Shown piece after piece: positions 10,918 through 21,580 of a stretch of 64,000 bases of DNA. The stretch is taken from contig JAMPIV010012245.1 of NCBI GenBank assembly GCA_024509875.1, positions 186,001 to 250,000 on the forward strand. The letters run 5' to 3'. Made by a program: the position numbers and the translations under genes. This stretch comes from Oreohelix idahoensis (Eukaryota > Mollusca > Gastropoda > Stylommatophora > Oreohelicidae). The notes beneath the pieces were generated by a model. The model saw only the letters and a list, made by a program, of their open reading frames with translations. It was not told the origin of the DNA and searched no databases. The first letter of the stretch is position 1; each line of letters begins with the position of its first letter.

Positions 10918-11050
10918 GCCGATCTCTGCTTCACTACGGCAGTAATCAGTGACATTTGTTGTACTGACTAGGTTACGTGCTTTTCCATGGTCGACACCTT
11001 TTTCTTTCTCTAATGTGTAGCAGATATTTGGTATTTCTAAACTTTCTTAC
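10918..11050. repeat. Dispersed repeat R3, copy a
   Basis: GATCTCTGCTTCACTACGGC, then GACATTTGTTGTACTGAC, then TACGTGCTTTTC and TGTAGCAGATATTTGGTAT recur in the same order at 31313-31450 and 31470-31605. No open frame is conserved. Class unknown. Confidence 0.6.
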
Positions 11051-11099
11051 ACTCGTCTCATTGATAAGTCGTTATGTCTGTTTGGTTATCCGTTTCTCC

Positions 11100-11690
11100 C
11101 TGCTTTGTGTGGTAAAGTGGGATGATATAAATATTTATAGGGGACTTAGTGTACTGACTGAGATCAGCTGTGAAGGTATCTGTATCTAATAGGTGTAGTG
11201 TTTTACAGATAACCTTACTTGCTACCACATTATACCTCAGTCAGAATTATTCTGGAATATTGTGATGACTACGTTAAATGTCTAGGGTATGTATATGATG
11301 AAGTGTAAGTCACAACAACAACAGACAGATAAACAATTTAATTTATTCCACCACACTTGACAACACTGTGACACTCACACACATTTAACACTCTATAAGA
11401 CTATCTTAAATGAGTCACTGGTAAAGTTTCAAATATTTATGTATTAATTACTTTCACTATTATATATCCTGATTCAACTACAAAGTGAACCAGGAATCAC
11501 ATTCAAATGTAATCACAATTTATATGTACAGAATTTATAAATATGAACATTGTAGTGACATATTTTATTAATATTATCCTATGTGTGTCAGTGTGTAGTA
11601 GTACTATGAGGTAATACTGGTTTTGTTTTTCAAGCTATGTTGTTATTTGTCATCATGACTTCAAGTGTTTGTTTATCTGGGAAATAGTAT
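11100..11690. repeat. Dispersed repeat R1, copy b
   Basis: Diverged partner of 4900-5480 (see copy a). It directly follows repeat R3a, so the two may be parts of one larger element. Confidence 0.5.
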
Positions 11691-12364
11691 GGGGAAAAAG
11701 TTCAGAGTTCCTGTCAATTTAAACAAGGTATTGTCCCTCTTTTTTTTTCTTCTAAAATGTCAATTTTTGAGGGGACACATAATGTTGAGCTCCACTGGCC
11801 ACAGAGGCTTAACTTTCGTGATGGCGGCAGGAAAAGACTCCTCTGATCGATTGCTCCCCTGTTTTCTGGAGACACCTCACTAGTCGCTATCTGGACCCAG
11901 GAGTATGCTGTCAGCCTCCAGATTCAGCAAAGCTCAGACCAGGTGCTGCTCAATAACTTTAGGACCACAGTCCCTGAAACGAGAAGGTTGTACCTCCTAC
12001 TTCATAACTAATTTATAATCTATTTCCAGACTGAACACAATACATGACAAACACTGAGTTCAGAGCGGTAGGCCAACTGTCAGCTTCATCTGAAATAATT
12101 GACACCAGTATACTCCTCCCTAATGGTCACTACGCCTCTGCAATTCCAGCATTAGTTCTTCTAGTCAATAAGATAGGTGTCAGTGTACTGTTTGGCCATT
12201 CCATGCAGTTTTACTTTTCTCCGACACCTTCTGTTCAGGTTGGAGCACTATATAGGCCTTGCCTCATGTTCGCTACTGAACCACACACATATACAGACAT
12301 TGGATTAACTTGGTATATTTACAGTCCACAGAGTTGGTTTTTTTCTGTAATAAATGTAATCTTA
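11691..12364. other. Unclassified DNA
   Basis: A 121-codon plus frame at 12044-12409 has no recognisable motif and is probably chance. Nothing else was seen. Confidence 0.4.
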
Positions 12365-12600
12365 ATGGTTAGTGCGCTGTTCAAGACCTTTATCCATATC
12401 TATTCTTAAGCTCTTACTATTTCTCTGTCTACCAGTGAGAAGGAAAAGAGAGCGGGTGAAACTTAAGAATACATAAATGAGTTGTGGGACTTGGAAAGAG
12501 AGATAGATTTAATAAGATCTTCTTCCAGGCTGTCTTGATTCTGCCTAATTGCGCACATTATCTATGTTTTCCCCTACATTTCTTGAATTTCCTTAGAGTT
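12365..12600. repeat. Dispersed repeat R2, copy a
   Basis: Colinear with 25335-25565: GCGCTGTTCAAGACCTTT, CTCTTACTAT, AAGAGAGCGGGTGA, CTTCCAGG.TGTC and CACATTATCT.TG appear in both in order. No coding capacity is preserved. Class unknown. Confidence 0.6.
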
Positions 12601-12699
12601 ATATAACTCAACAAACACTTTTAACCTCAACTCATGACATCCAGCCATCCATCTATCCTTCCGTACATTCATTAATCCATCCATCCCTACATACATTTG

Positions 12700-13060
12700 G
12701 TGTGGTTTGGTTTTAAGGATTATCTTCATTAATAATAATAATAAATTCTTTAAGCACCAAACACGGCGCACAAGGCAGAAACCAGTGCTCTCCAGGTTGT
12801 ACGTTGTGACGCCACACCTCTTAGCTCTTGCACATTATTTAGGCCCAACGTTCTTCCTTCTCTTATTATTGTTCTTCTGAGTGTTTCTTTTGGTCTTCCT
12901 TTTTTCCTCTTACCCTCAGGAACACAAGTGAGCGCCTGCAATGGTATTCTGTTGTTTTGCATTCGTATCTTCATTGCACACGGATAAATCCATCAGTGTT
13001 CCGATCTCATACATACGTCCATTCATCCAGGATGTGGATAAGCATAATTACACACCAGCT
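12700..13060. repeat. Dispersed repeat R6, copy a, split by a LINE
   Basis: With 12731-12965 and one target copy removed, the flanks join to a phrase matching 40055-40190: GGTTTGGTTTTAAGGA, then TATCTTCATTGCAC, CGGA, CCATCAGTG and CCGATCTC. The repeat therefore predates the LINE insertion. Confidence 0.65.
12731..12965 (-). mobile_element. RTE-like LINE 3' end with 10-bp target duplication
   Basis: TATCTTCATT stands at 12721-12730 and again at 12966-12975, flanking this 235-bp insert. Read on the minus strand, it encodes PLQALTCVPEGKRKKGRPKE followed by RTTWRALVSALCAVFGA, the usual C-terminal end of RTE-type ORF2 (PxGKRxxGRPK, then WRxLVxALC). An ATT trinucleotide tail lies at 12731-12745. 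The 75-codon frame is still open to its stop. It is a very short 5'-truncated copy and cannot encode an active enzyme. Confidence 0.85.
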
Positions 13061-14670
13061 GGCACGGTACTTGAAGAAGTACACATAATATACAGATACA
13101 CATGCATTCATCCATATGTAAATCCATACATACATCCATCCACACATCTACCTATACATCCATCCATATATTTATCCAAACATCCATCAATACATCAATC
13201 CATTTATCCATCCATACACCCATCCACCCATCTATCCATGCATTCATGTTGTGGATAGGCGTAATCTCTTACGCAATCCGGCACTGTTCCTGAAGAAGCA
13301 GTATACATAAACACTCCATGGTGATCTGGGCGGAAGCATATTCTGATACTCGTGCGTTTGAAGAGGTCATAAATGACTTCTATTTAAACTAACAGCCTCA
13401 GCTGAGGTAATTTCATCTATAAATAAATCCATCTATCCATTCATCCCCCACACATTGATTCATTCGTCCATCCATACATCCACCCATTTATTCATCCATC
13501 CATCCATCCATCTATACATCCATCCAGCCATGCATTCGCCCATCCATACATCCACATATCCATCCATTCATCCATCCATATATACATCTGACTTTACACC
13601 CATCCATGTATTCGTTTATCCATCTACACATCCATTCATTTATCCATCCATTCGCCCATCCATACATTCATATATCCATCCATTCATCCACCCACATATA
13701 CATATATATATATATATATACATTCATCCATTTATTCATCTATCGATACCTCCATCCATTCATTCATCAATAAATTAATCCATCCATCAATTCGTCCATC
13801 CATACATCCATTCGTCTTAACATATTCGGATACTCGTGCGTTTAAAGAGTTAATAAGTGCCTTCTATTTAAACTAACAGCCGCAGCAGAGATAATGTGTC
13901 TTCATCCATGAATAAGTCTATCCATTCATTCCTACACACATTCATCCATTCGTTGATCCATACATCAATTCGTCCATTTATTCATCTATCCATCCACCCA
14001 TCCATCCGTCCATCCATGCTGTGGATAAACATAATCATTTACACCAGCCGGCAATGTACCTGAAGAAGAATTATATACATAAACACTCTGACCTGGGCAG
14101 AAACAATCTTAACAAATTCGGATACTCGTGCGTTTGAAGAGGTCATGATAGGCTTCTATTTAAACTAACAGCCTCAGCTGAGGTAATGTGCCTTCATTCA
14201 AAAATAAATCCATCCCTTCATTCATCCCTCTACATTCATTCATTAGTCCCTCCATACATTCATCCATTTATTCATCTGTGTATCCATCCATCCATTCGCC
14301 CATCCATATATCCACATATCCATGCATTCATCATCCATCTATCTATACATCCATCCATTTATTCGTCCATTCATTTGTACATCCATCTATTCATCCATCA
14401 ATGAATACGTCCAGCCATTCACCCATCCATACATTCGTCCATTCATTCATCTATTCATCCACCCTTCCATCCGCCCATTCATGCTGTGGATAGACATAAT
14501 TACTTACACCATCCGTCACTGTACCTGTAGAAGAATTATGTACATAAACACTCCATGCTGACCTGGGCAGAAACAATCATAACATATTCGGATACTCATG
14601 CGTTTGAAGAGGTCATAAGAGGCTTCTACTTAAACTAACAGCCTCAGCCGAGGTAATGTGTCTTCGGGCC
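13030..14670. repeat. Higher-order repeat: CATC/CATT tracts with a ~180-bp conserved block
   Basis: Long CCAT-based tracts are punctuated by a conserved block, complete at about 13245-13425, 14010-14195 and 14475-14665, partial at 13030-13096 and 13815-13905. The block holds GCTGTGGATA, ACCTGGGCAGAA, CGGATACTCGTGCGTTTGAA and AACAGCCTCAGCTGAGGTAA. The anchor TACTCGTGCG lies at 13347, 13831, 14123 and 14593 (ATG variant), so units run about 290-480 bp. Open frames of Ile/His/Pro/Ser are tract artefacts. Confidence 0.85.
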
Positions 14671-15120
14671 AAGAGCTTGCTATCAGCGACAGAAAACATT
14701 CCAGGTGACGGCTAAATATAATATTACCGCCGTGAAGAGTGCTCACGTTTCGTGAGACAATATTGATATAGGATTTCCCGTTGCGCTCAATGACTACCGC
14801 CAGCTCCCAAATATGGTACACCATGGACTGGTAGTTAGAATGAATGACGAGTTTTTATCTTAAGAGTCGAGATTTATTAAACCGCACGAAAGGAATCTTT
14901 TGCTCGGGGTGACATTTATCTACCAAACACCGACAGCTTAACGAGAAGCGAGAGTCTCGAGTGATCTCAGCATGACGCCATTTTGCTACTGGGAGTCAAG
15001 TATTTATAACGGAAGTGTGGATTAGTGTTTATCTTTGACCAACGAGCTTGGGTGATCCGTATCGAGATACTGTAATCTCTTTAAGATAATGATCGCTTGT
15101 AACAATCTATTCATTCATTT
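14671..15120. other. Unclassified DNA
   Basis: No family recognised. A 64-codon minus frame at 14630-14824 is not informative. Confidence 0.4.
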
Positions 15121-16090
15121 CTTGCTTTCGGTTCCCCGTTGAGCAGAGGCCTTCAACAAATGCTCGCAAAGCTTTCTTCACATTCTATAAATTCAAGGAC
15201 TTTCCGTGCTTCTTTATCACCGCCATACAGAGCCGGATTTCCAATTAGGCACCATACAGGACCTACGAATGAAATCAATGAACACCCTTTAGCTCCCGAA
15301 TGAGCATAGGCCTTCAACAAACACATGCCAAGTCTTCCTGTCACGTGCCAAGTCTTCCTATCACGTGCCATCAGCTCAAGTTATTTCCACGTCTTCCTCG
15401 TCATTTTCACTTTCGTCTCCCGTTTTCTTCCCCATGCATTTTGTCATCTACCCCTACGTCCCTTAGCCAGGGGGTTCCAGAACAAGGACTGCCTTACAAT
15501 GCTATCAACAGGTTTCCTCGGTGTGTGTCCTATCTCTCGTCTGCGTCATCTTCTCATCTCTTGTTCCACTGGCACTTGTCTAGTTCTTGTCAGCAGTTCC
15601 ACATTGGTGACCTTGGCATACCATTTTAATCCTTCTATTCTACACAAGCACCTATTTATGAAAGTCGTAACATTTTGACTGGTTTTTGTTGTTCTCCATG
15701 TTTCAGAGCCATACAATAGTATTGACTTGACATTTGAGTTGAAGATTCTTATTTCTGTGTTGGACTTGATTTCTCTTGACCTCCGTATATTTCCCAATGC
15801 AATGAAAGCTCCTCTTGCATTCTCTGTTATTATTTTGATATCACTGTCTGTCCCTCCAACTTTGTCTATATTGCTGTTGCTGCCAAGATATGTCTATGAT
15901 TTCACATCTTGTAGTGGCGTTTCTTCAAATTCAACCTTATTATCATTTCTTGCATTTATTCTCATTATTTTTGTCTTGTCCCTGTGCATTTTCAGACCCA
16001 CTTGTTGTGACCTCTCATAGAGTATTTTCATTATGTCTTGCATCTGATTGTACATATGGGATCGAAGAGACAAGTCATCGGCAAAAATGA
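15121..16090 (-). pseudogene. LINE family B (RTE-like) ORF2 C-terminal half, broken
   Basis: Minus-strand pieces read, in order, VGLKMHRDKTKIMRINARN (about 15950-16010, the segment after the catalytic FADD box), YTYLGSN, then NVKSILLYGSETWRTTK (about 15690-15740), GLKWYAKVTN, RTRQVPVEQEMRR and a GRPR-type basic end. This is the known layout of RTE/Jockey-like reverse transcriptase C-termini. Several frames are needed, so frameshifts are present. A 20-bp duplication (AAGTCTTCCTATCACGTGCC and neighbour) sits at 15329-15369. The catalytic core is missing. Confidence 0.8.
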
Positions 16091-16224
16091 AGAGAACAAT
16101 TATTTCCTCTTAAATAAACCCGTTTTGTAGCCAATATCGGAATAAAAGTGCTTATGGCCTACGAACACCAAAAGTGGGACTATCTATGTCTAATTTCCTT
16201 TTTATGTAATTATTTTTTTTTATC

Positions 16225-16345
16225 GGCATCTTTTTCTCTTACCGTTGGGGATGCCAACAAGGTACGTCCTTGTAATGTTATCAATTGGTTTTCTCAGTGT
16301 GTCCATCCGATGGCAACTTCATCTTCTCCCATCTTGTCGCACTGA
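16225..16345 (-). mobile_element. LINE family B scrap
   Basis: TGCCAACAAGGTACGTCCTT and GTTATCAATTGGTTTTCTCA match the 3' part of LINE B at 15470-15530 and 24006-24060. The fragment is about 120 bp and carries no frame. Confidence 0.6.
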
Positions 16346-16754
16346 TACTTTTTGACCTCATGCTCCCTTAAAAATCCCTAGCGCCCCTTGCGGGCTGGCT
16401 CGGTCAGTCAGCCCCCCCCCCCCCCCTTTTAAAAAAATAAATAACATCGCAGATCGAAAACTAATGCAATAAAAGAAAAAAAAAAATAACTAATAATAAA
16501 ACTGGAGAGGAAAGCTACATGAAAATTTTAATAACATGAGAATTACATTTAACATTTTAAAAAAAAAACAGAATTACATTTTCGGAATTCGAAGAACTTA
16601 ACTCGTAGTGAGGCGGCAAATATGACTTCCTCAGTTCACTTTAAATAACTTTAAAAAACTGCCATCCTATCTAAATATAACACCGGCTTTGTTAAAATGA
16701 GCTGGCACATAGGATATACCAAGTTTAATATATGTCTCTGGTGAAGAAACTGAT
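16346..16754. other. AT-rich DNA with poly-C/poly-A runs
   Basis: Contains a C run of 17 at 16411-16427 and several A-rich runs. No gene recognised. Confidence 0.5.
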
Positions 16755-17350
16755 AAAATAATGTCTCTCGTAAAGCGGTGGAGAAAATCCGGATTAAGTA
16801 ATGTCCCTCGTAAAGCGGTGGAGAAAATCCTGATAAAATAATGTCTCTCGTAAAGCGGTGGAGAAAATCTGGATTAAAATAATGTATCTCGTAAAGCGGT
16901 GGAGAAAATCCGGATAAAATAATGTCTCTCGTAAAGCACTGGAGAAAATCCGGATAACATGATGTCTCTCGTAAAGCCGTGGAGCAAAATCAAATAAAAT
17001 AATGTCGCTTGTAAAGCGGTGGAGAAAATCTGGATTAAAGTAATGTCTCTCGTAAAGCGGTGGAAAACACCTGGATAAAATAATGTCTCTCGTAAAACGG
17101 TGGAGAAAAATCTGGATATAATAATGTCTCTCGAAAAGCGGTGGAGATAATCTGCATAAAATAATGTCTCTCATAAAGCGGTGGAAGAAATCTGGATAAA
17201 ATAATGTCTCTCGTAAAGCGATGGAGAAAATCTGCATAAAATAATGTCTCTCGTAAAGCAGTTGAGAGAATTCGGACAAAAGTAGTAAGACTCGTAAAGC
17301 GGTTCCGAAAATCCAGATAAACGTAGTAAGTTTCTCGTAAACTGGTTAAG
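16755..17350. repeat. 40-bp tandem array, about 15 copies
   Basis: The unit ATAATGTCTCTCGTAAAGCG, then GTGGAGAAAATCNGGATAAA, repeats every 40-41 bases with moderate divergence that grows towards the right end. The long minus-strand Arg/Leu/Phe frames are repeat artefacts. It ends at a GATA microsatellite. Confidence 0.93.
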
Positions 17351-17358
17351 GAATAGAC

Positions 17359-17496
<138 letters not shown>

Positions 17497-18019
17497 GAAA
17501 CGGAAAAATAATTTATCTTCTTCGTAACGAGCTTTGGCGGATCTCGGTAACCTCCAGATAAATCTCCCAAAAGCGACTCCAAAGTGTCCTTTAAACTTGA
17601 CGCGTTCCACTTGAACCTAAGAGTGAGGCCAGAGGGATTAAGGTCACATAAAGGTCAGTTATTTCCACCCTTAAGTGACCCCATGCTGGTCAGATGATGG
17701 GAGTATGAAAATTTTACCCACCCTTGGCACTTCAGATATGCTAATGCTTGTAATATTTTCATTCGACGATGCCTGTTTTAAGAATGATATACCGACGGTC
17801 TGCAAGTCTCACAATCGTACTGTATTCAGTTTCGGAGCATCAATGGCTGAGAGTGGAATGCATATTAACTAGGAGTGGCATTTATTACTTCCAGATAGTG
17901 AAAGCAATACAGGATGGACAGCGCAGACGTTTGGAATAACGGAAGAAATGTCAAGAAGTTTAGTTGCGTCCTGGTGCTAAAGATGGGCGAATTGTAGCAG
18001 ACATGAGTCTATGGATTAT
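17497..18019. other. Unclassified DNA
   Basis: No gene or repeat recognised. Confidence 0.45.
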
Positions 18020-18480
18020 TCTTTGTACACTCTCAGACGTCAACTTGAATACGTTTAAAAAAATCAGTGGTCAGCTTGAGGTTTTTGGTATCTCCATAGA
18101 GTTTGTCCAGAAGTGATACAGGTAACGGCCATGTGTGCTTTCTTTGTTCTTTATATATTGGTGGCTTTTGTAGCAGATGTTCAGCTTTGCCACAGCTGCA
18201 CTCATCGGTAGTTTCTATCTTTAGCTTGTTGAATAGATGGCATCTCACTCTGTTGTGTCCTGTACGGAGTCTGAAGATTACCTCTTGTTCACGTCATTTA
18301 AGCTGGTAATGTGCATAATTCATTTGGTGGCCTATATGCTCTGCTTCCCATTAGTTCTAGTATCTGATTGTAGTTAAACTCTTGGCCTCTTCGTAAGTTA
18401 AGCTTGTGTCAGAATGAGGTAGAGTTCCACCTTTCTTTGCCAATCTGTCAGCTTCTTCATTGCCCGGCATGCTGCAATGT
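18020..18480 (-). pseudogene. LINE family E (I/Nimb-like): RNase H end and C-terminal Cys/His region
   Basis: Read on the minus strand, PGNEEADRLAKKGGTLPHSD (about 18415-18470) is the end of a retroelement RNase H domain. Further on, RCHLFNKLKIETTDECSCG and KAEHLLQ, then YGDTKNLKLTTDFFKRIQVD, match the copies at 37920-38157 and 42250-42487. The Cys/His pattern (CxC...H) is the C-terminal tail typical of this LINE group. A stop follows the RNase H piece and the middle is shortened. The tail after the stop is GAGAGTGTACAAAGAA. Confidence 0.8.
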
Positions 18481-18959
18481 GATGAGAGAGACTATGTATG
18501 ACAATTGCAGAAATAGTACGTGGTCAATGGGCACTGTTGAAGATTTATAGAAAGAGAAATTAATTTAAGAGATCAAAGCTAATAAAACTATTTTTAAAAT
18601 CACACGGATGTGTCGGAGGAGACAAAGCAAGAACTGGCCTACTGATCCGTCAGGCATGTCGTAAAAGGCGACTAATGTGAGGTTGTGCTAGGGACTGGCA
18701 AACTTATGATGTCGTAAAACAAATCCAGCTCTCTTCCCCGTGTGTTTTCGGGTTCTCTCAACCAACCTATCTTACCTTGTGGATTCCAGAACACGACCCA
18801 ACAAGTAACGCTATTAACATATTTTCTCAGTGTGTCTATCCATAGCTAGCGATCCATTCACTCATAGCTGTTATACATTTCTCTTCCTTATGTCCTGCTT
18901 ACAACTTTGCCTAACCAGTGGTTTACCGCTTTATGTCCTGTGTTTACACTTTAACGTTT
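18481..18959. other. Mostly unclassified, with a LINE B scrap at about 18770-18850
   Basis: The phrase CCAGAACACGACCCAACAAG, then ATTTTCTCAGTGTGTCTATC, resembles LINE B 3' sequence. A phrase GGCATGTCGTAAAAGGCGAC at 18652-18671 is unexplained. No gene seen. Confidence 0.4.
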
Positions 18960-18974
18960 CAATTAATCAATACC

Positions 18975-19066
18975 TTTCAGATCCTCAAGGAGCAAAGACC
19001 TTCAACAAACACCTGCCAACTCCTCCTGCCGCGGGCAATCAGCTCGAGGTCTTTCCATGACTACCA
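18975..19066 (-). mobile_element. LINE family B 3' scrap
   Basis: AGGAGCAAAGACCTTCAACA and ATCAGCTCGAGGTCTTTCCA match the LINE B 3' ends at 15297-15385 and 23850-23920. It lies 24 bp from the left end of the next transposon. Confidence 0.7.
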
Positions 19067-19282
19067 CATTGTGACAAAACAACTGATAACACTGACTAAC
19101 AAAAAAAAACTTTTTTTTTCTTTCTCTAACATTTCTATGTTTTTCTGGTCAATTTTAATGCGCTGTTTTTAAATCTGCAAACCGTTTTTCTCTATCAGGT
19201 CGGGATCTCTAGAAATACGCAATTGAAGTTTTTTAACAAGGCATAAAGTATTATAACATCATTCATACAAGAAGTGTAACAG

Positions 19283-20545
19283 TTATGTAGGCTTGAATTT
19301 CTTTGCAGTCGACTTTCGTCGGTGAATGGCATGTGGTACATCGCGATGAAGCATCCAACAATAATCGGCAAGCATGGTCACACTCCACCGTCCTTGATAG
19401 CGTGATTCCATTACGGCGATATCTTGATGGAATCGTTCTCCATGTTCATCGCTGACTTCGCCAAGTTTGTCAGGGAAAAAGTCAAGATGCGAATCAAGCA
19501 AATGGATTTTGAGGGACATGTTACAGCCCATAATTCTGTATGCATCTATGCACTGCTTAACAATATGCACATAGTCGACAGATTTGTGATTTCACAGAAA
19601 GTTATCGACGATCGATTTGAATGCCATCCATGCGCGAAGTTCACTACCATGTAACAAGTTCTCGAATTGTTTGTCTGCAATAACTTTCCTAATCTGAGGT
19701 CCTACAAAGATACCTTCCTTTATCTTTGCATCGCTAACTTGCGGAAACTTTTCTCGAAGATAAGTGAAAGCTTTGCTCGTTTTATCTAACGCTTTTACGA
19801 AATTCTTCATGAGCCCCAACTTTATATGTAACGGTGGTAAAATGATGCCGTCTTTGTTAACTAATGGCTCATGTATTACATTTTTATGCCAGAGCTGCAT
19901 ACGATCCCTGATAGGCCACACCTTTCTTGCATAATGTTCCTGTCTGTTGCGGCTGTCCCATTCACATAGGAAGCAACAAAATTTAGTATACCCAGTCTGC
20001 ATGCCCGTGAGAATTGCAATGACCTTTAGGTCTCCACAAATCCGCCATTGGTAGTTATTGTACTTTATTTTTGCCAAAAGTACAGCCATATTGTCATAAG
20101 TTTCTTTCATATGAACAGAGTAGGTGACTGGAATTGATGAAAATAAATTTCCGTTATGCAATAACACGGCTTTTAGACTAGTCTTGGAAGAGTTGATGAA
20201 AAGTCGCCATTCGTTGACTATGTGCTCACGACCGAAGTGCACCATTGGACAGTTTACATCTTTGCAATAGCAAATGCCATCATCCATCTCAAAGTATTGA
20301 ACACGTTCTCTGTGTCTATGACGAAATTTAGATATCGGAGTATTGGGCGCTAAAAGATTCCATTCTTTGAGTCGCGAACCGAGTAATTCCGCTTGTCCTT
20401 TGGTAAGAGCGAGATCACGTATTAGATCTGAAAGTTCTGAATGGTTAATTAAGTGAACACCATCATTCACCGGTATATAATCCGAGTCAGAATTAGTTTC
20501 TAAAGCAGGTAAACTATCACTTTCTGATGGTTCATTCACGTCCAA
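19283..20545 (-). pseudogene. Candidate transposase of uncharacterised metazoan family, one nonsense codon
   Basis: The minus-strand frame runs about 420 codons and is interrupted once by TGA at 19592-19594. The frame is unchanged on both sides and both sides belong to one protein. Visible parts are an acidic N-terminus (NEPSESDSLPALETNSDSD), CYCKDVNCPMVH, KAVLLHNGN, CGDLKVIAILTG, the C-x2-C box CCFLCEWDSR, HEPLV, LPPLHIKLGLMKNFVKALDK, EGIFVGPQIRKV, then after the stop KIHLLDSHLDFFP and DEHGERFHQD. I know this family as a multi-copy hypothetical protein in arthropods and other invertebrates. The H-x4-H, C-x2-C and late E resemble CMC/KDZ-type transposases (inference). The first codon shown is TTG with TAA four codons upstream, so the true start is lost or spliced. 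Confidence 0.7.
19592..19594 (-). other. In-frame TGA nonsense codon
   Basis: Reading NFL-TGA-NHKSVDYVHI, the frame resumes at once with family-like sequence. A single substitution therefore explains the break. Confidence 0.85.
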
Positions 20546-20933
20546 CGGATATTGTTATGGTGGAACTGGGATCGGACACGTGATTGGATCATGAGGCACT
20601 GGTTTCGATACCGATTCTACAACTTCTAGAAGCCATATTTCGCTCAGAATTATTTCAAAGTACAGTAACTATTTGAAAAATAGCGTAACATATGTCATGC
20701 ATCTTTTAGCAGTATAAAAAGTAGAATTATTTTGCATTTTATTAATTTTTAATAAGTTATATAGTAAAAATGAAACGGAGCAAATAACGGTTTCCCAAAA
20801 ATATATTTATTCACAAATATCTTAAGAACCCGACGTGATAGAGATAAACGGATTTCAGATTTGAAATCAGCGCAAGAAACTGACCTAAGAACACTTATTC
20901 TTATATAAGAAAGAAAAATGTTGTTTGTCAGTG

Positions 20934-21241
20934 TAATTTGTATTTTCCAATCCGCCCCCTTCTCCTTCTAATTTTTTTCTGGTTTCACAGGTTATATGTA
21001 TTTAGTTTCTTTACATTGTTCTAACGGCCTCAGTAACACTATTATTCTCCTCTCAGACACCCACCCCGAAGCGTGGCTGGGGTGTTGTTTTTGTTTCTTG
21101 CTCATTATAAATGCATCGCTCGATTATTGGTGGCCAGCGACCGGCTATTGTGGTAATCTTACCTAAGATGCACCTGCAGTCTGCCAAACTAGGGGAACGC
21201 TAGTGGCTCGTAACAAGTGTTTTTGACCACGAGCGAGAAAT
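20934..21241. other. Unclassified DNA between transposon and palindrome
   Basis: No gene recognised. Moderately GC-rich around 21050-21200. Confidence 0.4.
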
Positions 21242-21580
21242 AGGCTTAAATATCTTGTGCCTACATGTACATCTCAGCATGTGCGCTGACAGAAAAAATC
21301 TGCTCGATGATTCTTCCAACTCAACGTATGGGTTGTCCAACCAAGTGGTTCCCGTTAAGAGGACATGCGATTCATCTTACGTCATTACGTGAATTAAAAA
21401 AATATAAGTACTAGATACATTACATAATTCACGTAATGACGTAAGATGAATCGCATGTCCTCTTAACGGGAACCACTTGGTTGGACAACCCATACGTTGA
21501 GTTGGAAGAATACATCGAGCAGATTTTTTCTGTCAGCGCACATGCTGAGATGTACATGTAGGCACAAGATATTTTAGCCT
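21242..21580. repeat. Large palindrome: two ~155-bp arms, 30-bp spacer
   Basis: The arm 21242-21395 is the reverse complement of 21426-21580 with one substitution (TTAAA/TAAAA near the outer end) and one single-base indel (GATGATTC/GATGTATTC). The spacer 21396-21425 is AT-rich. Arms include TACATGTACATCTCAGCATG and CCAAGTGGTTCCCGTTAAGA. No open frame was seen. It could be a foldback element, a hairpin RNA source, a recent inverted duplication or an assembly artefact. Confidence 0.95.

Larger units (their letters stand above)
19090..20933 (-). mobile_element. CACTG-ended DNA transposon with ~120-bp inverted repeats (CMC-like, inferred)
   Basis: The left end CACTGACTAACAA (19090) and the right end, which reads CACTGACAAACAAC in reverse complement (20933 inward), begin inverted repeats that stay alignable to about 19216 and 20818. 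Shared inner phrases are GGTCA, GCGCTG, AAATCTG, CCGTTT and TCTCTATCA.GTCGGG. TAA directly flanks both ends (19087-19089, 20934-20936), a possible 3-bp target duplication. Known: CACTA/EnSpm elements end in CACTA or CACTG and make 2-3-bp duplications. The element encloses the protein at 19283-20545. Assignment to the CMC superfamily is inference. Confidence 0.75.
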
